This document shows positions 23,448 to 31,159 of a stretch of 64,000 nucleotides of DNA, piece by piece. The stretch's first letter is position 1. Every line of letters starts with the position of its first letter. The DNA is from Mariprofundus aestuarium (GTDB lineage: Bacteria; Pseudomonadota; Zetaproteobacteria; Mariprofundales; Mariprofundaceae), in assembly GCF_002795805.1 (NCBI RefSeq), contig NZ_CP018799.1, positions 737,001 to 801,000 of the forward strand. Reading direction: 5' to 3'. The notes below the pieces were generated by a model. It worked only from the letters and a program-made list of their open reading frames with translations, ran no database searches and had not been told where the DNA came from. The translations under genes and the position numbers were made by a program.

Positions 23448-26381
23448 ATGATTGTGCGGATAACATTCACATTATTACTGGTTGCCTCCCTGTCAGCAGG
23501 GTTTGCTCAAGCTGCAGTTGGCAGGCAAACAGACCAGTATCGAGACTTGATCGATCAATTCAAAAAAGCCCCGCGTGGACCTTTTCAAGGTGTGCAGTGG
23601 TTTTGCAAAGATGGGTCCGTTTGGCCTCCAAAAGAGAATGCGTGCCGTAAGCACGGGGGTGGACATCAGCATGGGGATTTGAGCGACCGTGCGTATGCAC
23701 TGCGCGCAAATGGTTATCTTATTGCCAATGTAATTTCCGGGCTTGAGCCTGAAGATTTTGTTGGCCCAGATGCCAGACTGGATGATTACAGGCAAATTCT
23801 GCTCGAACGGTTTCTCATTCGGGTCGATGATGGCTGGGTATTTCGCAGGGCCCGCTATTACCGGGGTGCCTTGCAGGTCGAGGATGAGCAGGTGGCTGCC
23901 AAAAATATTATGGCGGCACTGCTGGCAGATGCAGCATGGATGACTCCCGAGCGTTACCTGTTGTTACGTGAATCGACGCTGTTGCTTCCTCTCGCTGTGG
24001 AGCCCCAACTGGGGGCAAAGATACGGCAGGCTGCCAGTGACATTTCGGAGGCCGATGAAGGTTTTTATGAGCTGCGTGTCAAGGTGCACAGCATGCCTGA
24101 TGCAGGTGACTCGGAAAGGGTTCGAGCCTATGCCCGAGAGTCAGGCCTGGATGATTTGCAGGAAGCGTATGAATCACTAGCTGTTGATATGGATGCGCTG
24201 TATGCCATGCATACAACACCCAGCCAGCTCAAGCTGTTGGCTGAAGAGTCATGGAACAGGAAGTTTAAAAAGGAGATGCTGGATACTATAAATGCTCTCA
24301 ATTCTGCAAAGGGGCTTGCAGAGGCTATTGCAGTTACGGCATCCAGAGCACAGAGATTTCGCAAGATACTGTTGCAGGAGAACAGTTATACGGTACACAA
24401 CCGGTTACGGTTTTTACGCGCCTCGCTGATTCTGGAGCAGGAGGCCTACGCCTTGGGCAATCAGTTGCTGGAAACATCCGGTCAGGCAAGTCGGGGTGCC
24501 CGGCTCAGCTGGTTGCGACACCTTGGTGCGGCAGTGCATGCAACTGGAATGTTGTCTGATCGCCAGTGGCAGGAAATTCAGTCTGAGTTATTCAGGCTCG
24601 GCGAAAATGGATCTCTCAGTGTTGCAGAGTATTACGCTGGATTGCGTTATCTGGCGCGCATCACACAGTGGTCCCAGCGTTCGCTGGAGTTTCATTTTGG
24701 AGCTACCGTCGAACGGTGGCATGTGTTGACCGACCTGGCTCAGAACTTTATTCCTGACCGCGTACGTAGCAGCCCTCTACTGCCGTTTACCGGAATTCTG
24801 GATTCGCTGATTGCTGATGCCAGCCAGCTCAGTGGAATGAAACACAGGGTTTTCGGGCAAGAGGTTGCTACAGGTGTGCGTGGACTTAACCCTGGCCTTC
24901 AGCGCGGGATACTGCTTCTCTCTCCTGAGCGTGGCACTGAGATGCGTACTGATGGCATCTATATCCTGCAATCCACCAGGCAGGAGTTAACGCCAGTGGC
25001 GGGCATTATTACCCGCGGAGAAGGGAGCTCCCTTTCACACATGCAGCTGTTGGCCCGCAACCTTGGTATCCCTAATCTGGTTGTCGATGAGGCTCTCTAC
25101 CCAAGGATAAAGTCACATGTCGGTGAGCGGGTTGTCGTAGCTATAAGCCATCAGGGTGTAGTTTCCATTGAACGCGATAGCCCTGAGTGGGATGTTATTT
25201 TCGGCGGGGAGACTCTTGCCGAGGAGATCACCATCAAAGCGGACCTGAATAAGCTGGATCTGGATGATAGGACGCTGAAGCCTCTGAGTCGTGTTCGCAG
25301 TCGTGACTCAGGGCGCACTATCGGACCCAAAGCTGCCAATCTTGGCGAGTTGTTTCATTTTTATCCGGACATGGTCAATCCTGGTCTTGTGATCCCTTTT
25401 GGAGCTTTCCGGCAGTATCTGGATCAGCCGCTTTATGATGGTGCCCCCAGTGCGTTTGAATGGATGAAATCCCAATACGACCGGCTGGATAGCATCAAAG
25501 ACGCTACGCAGCGAAACCGTGAAACACGACTATTCCTGAATCTTTTACATGAATGGATTGAGAACAGTGATCCCGGTGAGGATTTCAAAAACAGCCTCCG
25601 ACAGGCGCTTGGAAATGTCTTTGGGGAAGAGGGTAGTTATGGTCTGTTTGTGCGAAGTGATACGAATATCGAGGATCTACCGGGCTTCAGTGGTGCTGGT
25701 CTGAACCTGACAGTGCCGAATGTGGTGGGTTTCGATGCAATTGTTAAAGCCATATTGCGTGTCTGGGCCTCACCATTTAGTGAACGATCGTACGCCTGGC
25801 GTCAGTCACTCATGGTTATGCCGGAGCATGTCTACCCAGCTGTGTTGCTTATGAAGAGTTTTGCCTCTGAAAAGTCAGGCGTTCTGGTCACTTCTGATGT
25901 CGACAGTGGTGATCGTAGCTGGATATCTATTGCTGCCAATGAAGGTGTTGGCGGTGCTGTAGATGGGCAGGCTGCCGAGGAGATCAGGGTGCAGCGGGTT
26001 AGTGGTGACGTGAAGCTTCTGGCTCAGGCATCTGCCCCCCTGCAAAAGCTCCTGAATCCGAAGGGGGGCATTGAGAAGAAACCAGCCAGTGGAAGCCAGC
26101 ATGTGTTGAGCCATGGTGAAATTGAGCAGTTACGAAGCCTGGTTGCTGATGTTGAACGGCGCTTTCCTCTGCCACGAGACCTGAGTGGATTGCCGGTAGT
26201 GGCTGATATCGAATTCGGATTTCAACAGGGCAGGATGGCGCTGTTTCAGATTCGTCCTTTTGTTGAAAGCCGACGGGCACGAAGTAGCCAGACATTGGTT
26301 GATATGGATCGCGATGCGTCCGGGAAACACGCTGGCAGGGTTAGATTGGATCAGCCGCCGCTCGTGTCGGGGGCATTGTGA
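23448..26381 (+). CDS. Exported glucan, water dikinase-like phosphotransferase
   Basis: This 977-residue protein starts with a signal peptide (about 1-22, cleavage near AQA). A long helical region with no match I recognise follows (about 30-490). Next is a swivelling phosphohistidine domain with LSHMQLLARN (His531), then an ATP-grasp domain (about 620-940). The ATP-grasp shows GPKAANLGEL, IPFGAF, VRSDTNIEDLPGFSGAGL, VWASPFSERSY, SGVLVTSDVDSG and QIRPF. The order His domain then ATP-grasp, and these motifs, fit plant-type glucan/phosphoglucan, water dikinases. PEP synthase and rifampin kinase have the reverse order. No PEP-binding barrel is present. Family enzymes phosphorylate a glycan with the beta-phosphate of ATP. 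Export is the surprise. It overlaps the next gene by four bases. Confidence 0.8.
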   Translation: MIVRITFTLLLVASLSAGFAQAAVGRQTDQYRDLIDQFKKAPRGPFQGVQWFCKDGSVWPPKENACRKHGGGHQHGDLSDRAYALRANGYLIANVISGLEPEDFVGPDARLDDYRQILLERFLIRVDDGWVFRRARYYRGALQVEDEQVAAKNIMAALLADAAWMTPERYLLLRESTLLLPLAVEPQLGAKIRQAASDISEADEGFYELRVKVHSMPDAGDSERVRAYARESGLDDLQEAYESLAVDMDALYAMHTTPSQLKLLAEESWNRKFKKEMLDTINALNSAKGLAEAIAVTASRAQRFRKILLQENSYTVHNRLRFLRASLILEQEAYALGNQLLETSGQASRGARLSWLRHLGAAVHATGMLSDRQWQEIQSELFRLGENGSLSVAEYYAGLRYLARITQWSQRSLEFHFGATVERWHVLTDLAQNFIPDRVRSSPLLPFTGILDSLIADASQLSGMKHRVFGQEVATGVRGLNPGLQRGILLLSPERGTEMRTDGIYILQSTRQELTPVAGIITRGEGSSLSHMQLLARNLGIPNLVVDEALYPRIKSHVGERVVVAISHQGVVSIERDSPEWDVIFGGETLAEEITIKADLNKLDLDDRTLKPLSRVRSRDSGRTIGPKAANLGELFHFYPDMVNPGLVIPFGAFRQYLDQPLYDGAPSAFEWMKSQYDRLDSIKDATQRNRETRLFLNLLHEWIENSDPGEDFKNSLRQALGNVFGEEGSYGLFVRSDTNIEDLPGFSGAGLNLTVPNVVGFDAIVKAILRVWASPFSERSYAWRQSLMVMPEHVYPAVLLMKSFASEKSGVLVTSDVDSGDRSWISIAANEGVGGAVDGQAAEEIRVQRVSGDVKLLAQASAPLQKLLNPKGGIEKKPASGSQHVLSHGEIEQLRSLVADVERRFPLPRDLSGLPVVADIEFGFQQGRMALFQIRPFVESRRARSSQTLVDMDRDASGKHAGRVRLDQPPLVSGAL

Positions 26382-27652
26382 AGAAAACCTTTTTATTCTT
26401 TGCCGTTTCATTGCTTTCACTGCCATGCACGCTGTTTGCCTATCCTCTTGATGGAGCTCAGGAAACCGGCATAGAGCGTCTGGAGGGTTATCGGCTTGCC
26501 CAGCAAGGGCTGGTTCCAGGCAATCGACTGCACAGTGGGGCGCAGCTTAAGATGGAACAGGTGCAGCTAAGGCTTCAGGGGAAACTCGATAGCGGGTTAC
26601 CGGCTGTTGACCCATGGCTCTCGAAGCAGGTGAAAAAGCTGCTCGGAGAGGATGCGGAGGGCTACAGCATTTCCCTCCTTGATATCACCGATCCAGATCG
26701 CCCCCTCTATGCGGAACACGATGCTAATATGCTACGGAACCCCGCCAGTGTCGGCAAATTGATCGTGCTACTTGCGGTGTTCCAGGCACTTGCAGACATC
26801 TATCCGCACGATGTGGAGGCTCGTCAGCGTGTATTGCGCGATAGTCAGATTACTGCCGATGAGTTCATCCATTCGGATCATCATAAGGTGCCGTTCTGGG
26901 TTCCGGAGCAGATGCGCCTGATCAAGCGGCCTGTATCAGTTGGGGATACCGGAAACTTCTGGACCTACCTGGACTGGAGTGTCTCTGCCAGCTCCAATGC
27001 AGCTACCAGTATGGTGATGAAACATCTGCTGCTTCTACGCCACTTTGGCCGACAATATCCGGTTGCCAGAAGTAAGGAGGATGCCTATTTCAAACAGCGT
27101 TCGAGAAAGCAGTTGGGCGATGACCTTTTGCAAGCCCTACTTGGTCCTGTTCTGCGCAATGGCATGGATACCGACCTGTTGCGGCAGGGAAGTTTTTTTT
27201 CCAAAGTGGGCAAGCGACATGTGGCCGGTACGACCAGTGTCTGCACAACTCAGGAGCTGATGAATTATCTGTTGCGTATGGAGCAGGGCCGGCTTGTCGA
27301 TGCCTGGTCCAGCCTGCAGATCAAGAGGCTGTTATATATAACACAGTTCCGCATTCGCTACGCCTACTCACCTGCATTGAAGGATGCTGCGGTCTATTTC
27401 AAATCCGGATCGTTTTACAAGTGCAAGCCGGAAGAGGGGTATAAGTGCGGTGCATACAAAGGTAACAAGCTGAATCTGATGAATTCTGTCGCTGTTATCG
27501 AAGCACCAGCGGGAGCACCGAGACTCAATTATATTGTAACGATTACATCAAATGTTTTGAGGAAGAACTCCGCGGATGAGCAGCAGAGGCTAGCGACTCG
27601 GCTGCATCGGCTTTTGCAAAAACTGCATCCGGTTCATGCAGGGCAACAATGA
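26378..27652 (+). CDS. Exported SxxK serine hydrolase (penicillin-binding/beta-lactamase fold)
   Basis: This 424-residue protein has a signal peptide ending near LFA (about 20). The three active-site elements of penicillin-recognising enzymes are visible: Ser124-Val-Gly-Lys, SSN near residue 208, and KSG near 348. It starts with GTG inside the dikinase-like gene's stop (GTGA overlap), so the two are translationally coupled. An insert of about 70 residues follows the SxN motif compared with its shorter relatives downstream. The likely activity is on peptidoglycan stems or another amide/ester in the periplasm. Its last 110 bases overlap, tail to tail, the gene on the other strand. Confidence 0.8.
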   Translation: MKKTFLFFAVSLLSLPCTLFAYPLDGAQETGIERLEGYRLAQQGLVPGNRLHSGAQLKMEQVQLRLQGKLDSGLPAVDPWLSKQVKKLLGEDAEGYSISLLDITDPDRPLYAEHDANMLRNPASVGKLIVLLAVFQALADIYPHDVEARQRVLRDSQITADEFIHSDHHKVPFWVPEQMRLIKRPVSVGDTGNFWTYLDWSVSASSNAATSMVMKHLLLLRHFGRQYPVARSKEDAYFKQRSRKQLGDDLLQALLGPVLRNGMDTDLLRQGSFFSKVGKRHVAGTTSVCTTQELMNYLLRMEQGRLVDAWSSLQIKRLLYITQFRIRYAYSPALKDAAVYFKSGSFYKCKPEEGYKCGAYKGNKLNLMNSVAVIEAPAGAPRLNYIVTITSNVLRKNSADEQQRLATRLHRLLQKLHPVHAGQQ

Positions 27653-28583
27653 TCTCATCCATTTCATGGATAAGCTTTTTCATCCATTGCCCACCTTTCG
27701 GGTCTTTGGCCAGAGCAACGGCAATATAACGGCGGCCATCATGCTCGATCAGAGCGCTGTCTGCATGATAGGTGCGCCAGGTTCCTGATTTGCGGTACAT
27801 CTGCAGATCACCGTGATGATTCTCTTCCAGCCCTTTGACAAATTTGTGGCTGATGCCCGGTTTGGAAAGAATGTTTTTCATCTCATGTGAATGCTTCGGA
27901 GAGACCAGCTGCCCTGTCTCCAGCAGGTAATAGTAGCGAGCTGCCTGCATTGCTGTTGCCCCGTGGGAGAGTTGATGAAGGGGGTCGCGGTTGAAGGCCC
28001 GACCACCGGCATACTCCTTGCCAACCCACAGACCACCATTGTGGTTTGGGTCATAGAGTTTGTATTTTGGGGATGCGAGAATCTTATTGATATAGTCGCC
28101 ACCTACCTTCCTGATCATTTCAGTGGCAGCCGTATTGGATGAGTGGCGGATCATGCTGGTCATCGTTTTTCGTAAATCATCATCCAGTGTTAGCTTTCCT
28201 TCGGCAATGCGTTCAAAGGCGGCCAGAAGAATAGCAATCTTGGGTAGGCTGGCGGCATACATCATTTCGTCACCATTTACCTGTGCCATGCTTGGAGAAG
28301 AGGGGTCGGTAATGTCTATCAAGGTAACAGCAAGACGTTTGTCCCGGACTGCTCTGCTCAGGTGTAGGGATGCAATACGCTGCTCCAGCATCTGCTGCAT
28401 TAGCGGATTGGCCTGTTCGCGAACAGTGGGGTGAGTTTTCTTCATCGTCGTGGTTTTATGGCCACGCGGCTGATGTGAAGAGTGATCGACGGCGACAGAT
28501 TTGTGGGGGACCAGCGTAAAGAAAAGTAGGCCGGTCATTAAACGGAACCAGGATTTCATGGCCAAACGTGACTTGCGTGCCAT
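27543..28583 (-). CDS. Exported SxxK serine hydrolase, paralog A
   Basis: This 346-residue protein has a hydrophobic export signal near 10-31. The catalytic set is Ser112-Leu-Pro-Lys, SSN near 147 and KSG near 265. It is closely similar to the protein at 29934-30878, sharing GDEMMYAASLPKIAILLAAFERIAEG-type blocks and a Leu-Met C-terminus. The start at 28583 has GGGAG eight bases before it. Its 3' end overlaps the coding end of the gene at 26378-27652. It is divergent from the translocase-like gene across 70 bases. Confidence 0.8.
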   Translation of the reverse strand: MARKSRLAMKSWFRLMTGLLFFTLVPHKSVAVDHSSHQPRGHKTTTMKKTHPTVREQANPLMQQMLEQRIASLHLSRAVRDKRLAVTLIDITDPSSPSMAQVNGDEMMYAASLPKIAILLAAFERIAEGKLTLDDDLRKTMTSMIRHSSNTAATEMIRKVGGDYINKILASPKYKLYDPNHNGGLWVGKEYAGGRAFNRDPLHQLSHGATAMQAARYYYLLETGQLVSPKHSHEMKNILSKPGISHKFVKGLEENHHGDLQMYRKSGTWRTYHADSALIEHDGRRYIAVALAKDPKGGQWMKKLIHEMDEIIVALHEPDAVFAKADAAESLASAAHPRSSSSKHLM

Positions 28584-28653
28584 ATAAACGCTCCCGCCGA
28601 AACGCCAGTCTCAGCTGTACAAGCTACTAAAGTATAGGCCATAATCGTTTATC

Positions 28654-29886
28654 ATGTCAAAGTATCACTATCGGCCACTGCTTCGCTGCGCCCTGTTGTT
28701 TACGAACTTTTTCCTGATCATTGCAGCACTTTACCACCTGAAGCCGGTCAGTCGTTCAATCTTTCTGGAGGCAGTGGGCAGTGAATATCTACCCTACGTC
28801 TGGATGGCTACGGCTCTGGTTCTTGGCCTTATTGTCTCTTTCTACTACCGCCTAGTTGCACGCTTTTCACGATTGCATGTGGTCATTAGCACTGTGCTTA
28901 TTATTACAGTGTTGCTGGTTTTCTTTCGCCTACTGCTGATTCAACCTGCACAGATCACAGCTTTCGCATTCTTTATCTTTGTCGATATTCTCAGTGTGGT
29001 TCTGGTGGAGCAGTTCTGGAGCATTACCAACACCGTCTACTCGGAAGAAGAGGGGAAGCGCTGGTACGCTTATATTGCAACCGGCGGGCTTGTCGGGGGT
29101 GTTGCCGGAGGGTTGGCTACAGGTGCCTTCATCAGGCACACCAGTTTGCAGAGCGTTGATCTTTTACTGGTTGCTGCGGCCATTCTGCTGGGGCTCATCG
29201 CACTTACGCTGGTGATGTATCGTACCGGCCTCTACAGATCGGAGCGTGGAGAGGGGGATGAAAGGCGTGTCGAGGAAGGCAGTTGGCGTGCAATCCTTGC
29301 CCACCGATACCTTAAACTGATTGCAGTGATTGTGCTTCTGGCACAGGTGGTTGAGCCGTTGGTGGAGTATCAATTCATGACAGTCATTGAAGCGGCTATT
29401 TCCGGCCGGGAAGAGCGGACTGCCTATCTCGGCGATTTTTTTAGCCTGTTAGGGGTGGTTGCTATCGCCATCAATCTACTTCTCGTGCCGCTGGTACATC
29501 GATGGATGGGCGTGATTGCGGGTCTGACAGCGCAACCGCTTGCAGTAGCCATCAGTTCACTGTTCTACCTCTCTTCTTCTGGCCTTGCAGCCGGAGCCGC
29601 ACTCAAGATTGCCGATCGCGGACTCTCTTATTCCATTAACCGTGCCTCAAAAGAGCTCCTCTATGCCTCTGTTAATCCACAGCTTATTTTTCAAGCCAAA
29701 GCCTGGATCGACATGTTTGGATACCGGTTATTCAGGATATTGGGCTCACTTCTGATTCTGATCTTAACGCAGTGGCTTCCCAGCTCGGACCTGAGTTGGC
29801 TGGTTCTGCTGGTTTGTGTGATCTGGGGCGTGGCACTGGTGATGTTACGCAGGGAACATGCAGAGAGAGTGTTGAAGAGGGACTGA
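28654..29886 (+). CDS. NTT/Npt (ATP/ADP translocase)-like membrane carrier
   Basis: This 410-residue protein has about 11-12 membrane helices. The opening (LKPVSRSIFLEAVG) and the C-terminal block (RASKELLYASVN...KAWIDMFGYRLFRI) match the pattern of nucleotide translocases of the TLC/NTT family, otherwise known from plastids and intracellular bacteria. Free-living bacteria also carry homologs of unproven substrate. There is no HEAT or cNMP extension. It stands between two paralogous exported serine hydrolase genes and near the exported dikinase-like gene. I infer export or exchange of nucleotides or related phosphorylated compounds. There is no clear ribosome binding site at the ATG. Confidence 0.7.
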   Translation: MSKYHYRPLLRCALLFTNFFLIIAALYHLKPVSRSIFLEAVGSEYLPYVWMATALVLGLIVSFYYRLVARFSRLHVVISTVLIITVLLVFFRLLLIQPAQITAFAFFIFVDILSVVLVEQFWSITNTVYSEEEGKRWYAYIATGGLVGGVAGGLATGAFIRHTSLQSVDLLLVAAAILLGLIALTLVMYRTGLYRSERGEGDERRVEEGSWRAILAHRYLKLIAVIVLLAQVVEPLVEYQFMTVIEAAISGREERTAYLGDFFSLLGVVAIAINLLLVPLVHRWMGVIAGLTAQPLAVAISSLFYLSSSGLAAGAALKIADRGLSYSINRASKELLYASVNPQLIFQAKAWIDMFGYRLFRILGSLLILILTQWLPSSDLSWLVLLVCVIWGVALVMLRREHAERVLKRD

Positions 29887-29933
29887 AAACAGTCCGGCAG
29901 CTTCTCAAGCTTTCGATAAAATTATAGCAGTGG

Positions 29934-30878
29934 CTACATTAACCGTTTGTGGGTATCTGCAGCCGCGATCTGCGGTGCAGCAGCATCAGCTGATGCAAAG
30001 CCGGCATGTTTAAAAATAATGTCGTCCATTTCGTGGATCAAGCGAGCCATCCATTCGCCACCTTTCGGATCATTGGCCAGTGCAACTGCGATATAACGGC
30101 GTCCATTATGTTCGATCAGGGCACTGTCGGCATGGTAGTTGCGCCAGCTTCCTGATTTTCTGTACATCTCTACCTCAGGATAATCCGTCATCAGCCCTTT
30201 CACGAATTTATGATTGATGCCCGGCTTGGACATGATGGTTTTCATTTCCTGTGAAGAGTCGGGTGAAACGAGGCGGCCGGTTTCCAGCATATAATAGAAC
30301 CTTGCGACTTGCAGAGCTGTTGCACCGTGGGAAAGATTGTGTAGCGGATCACGATGGAAGGCTTTGCTACCAGCATACTCCTTACCGACCCAGAGGCCGC
30401 CATTGTGTTGTTTGTCATAAAGACGGTATTTGGGAGATGACAGAACCTGATTGATATAATCCTTGCCCACTGCCCTAATCATGGTTGTGGCTGCCGCGTT
30501 GGAGGAGTGGCGGATCATATTTGTCATTGTCTGGCGCGTATCATCATTGAGCGCCATCTTGCCCTCGGCAATACGTTCGAAAGCTGCTAGCAGGATGGCA
30601 ATTTTTGGCAGGCTGGCGGCATACATCATTTCATCGCCATTGATCTGCGCCATGACTGGTGCAGATGGATCAGTAACATCCACAAGTGTGACAGACAGGC
30701 GTTTTTGTCGGGTGGCTTTACTCAGGTGGAGCTGTTTGATGCGCTGTTCGAGCCTCTGCTGCAGATCAGGGCTGGCTTGCTGGCGAATCAGAGGGGTTGA
30801 GAGATCAGCAGCGGCGGCAGAGCAGGGCATCGCAATCATCAGGCTACAGCATAAACTGAGCAGAATTTTCGATGTCAT
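29934..30878 (-). CDS. Exported SxxK serine hydrolase, paralog B
   Basis: This 314-residue protein has a signal peptide (cleavage near SAAAA, 20-24). The catalytic residues are Ser89-Leu-Pro-Lys, SSN near 124 and KSG near 242. Much of its length is the same as paralog A, including the NGGLWVGKEYAG block and the Leu-Met end. A perfect AGGAGG precedes the ATG. It is convergent with the translocase-like gene. It is probably a tandem duplicate kept for periplasmic wall or glycan remodelling. Confidence 0.8.
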   Translation of the reverse strand: MTSKILLSLCCSLMIAMPCSAAAADLSTPLIRQQASPDLQQRLEQRIKQLHLSKATRQKRLSVTLVDVTDPSAPVMAQINGDEMMYAASLPKIAILLAAFERIAEGKMALNDDTRQTMTNMIRHSSNAAATTMIRAVGKDYINQVLSSPKYRLYDKQHNGGLWVGKEYAGSKAFHRDPLHNLSHGATALQVARFYYMLETGRLVSPDSSQEMKTIMSKPGINHKFVKGLMTDYPEVEMYRKSGSWRNYHADSALIEHNGRRYIAVALANDPKGGEWMARLIHEMDDIIFKHAGFASADAAAPQIAAADTHKRLM

Positions 30879-31159
30879 TGCTTGCCTCCTTTAAACTTAA
30901 GCGCCTGCATAATATTTGTGCATTGTGATTTGGCAATAACTAATAGCACAGCAAGAATAGGGCCTTTTTCACAAAGTGTGCCTATTTGACGCACACTCTC
31001 ACACGTCTCCAAACTTAAAGAAGTGATCGCGCTTACGATTTTGAAACCTTGCAGAGAGGCAAAGTTTAAACAGCTGTTCAGAGAATAGCTGTCCGAATTC
31101 CTAGTTTGATAGAAGCTAATTTAATAGGCGAATCTCTTTTTTTTAACTGCGCTGTAACT

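Noticed and set aside
23448-26381. Identification of the exported protein as PEP synthase or rifampin phosphotransferase
   Set aside because: The phosphohistidine domain comes before the ATP-grasp domain and the PEP-binding barrel is missing, unlike either family.
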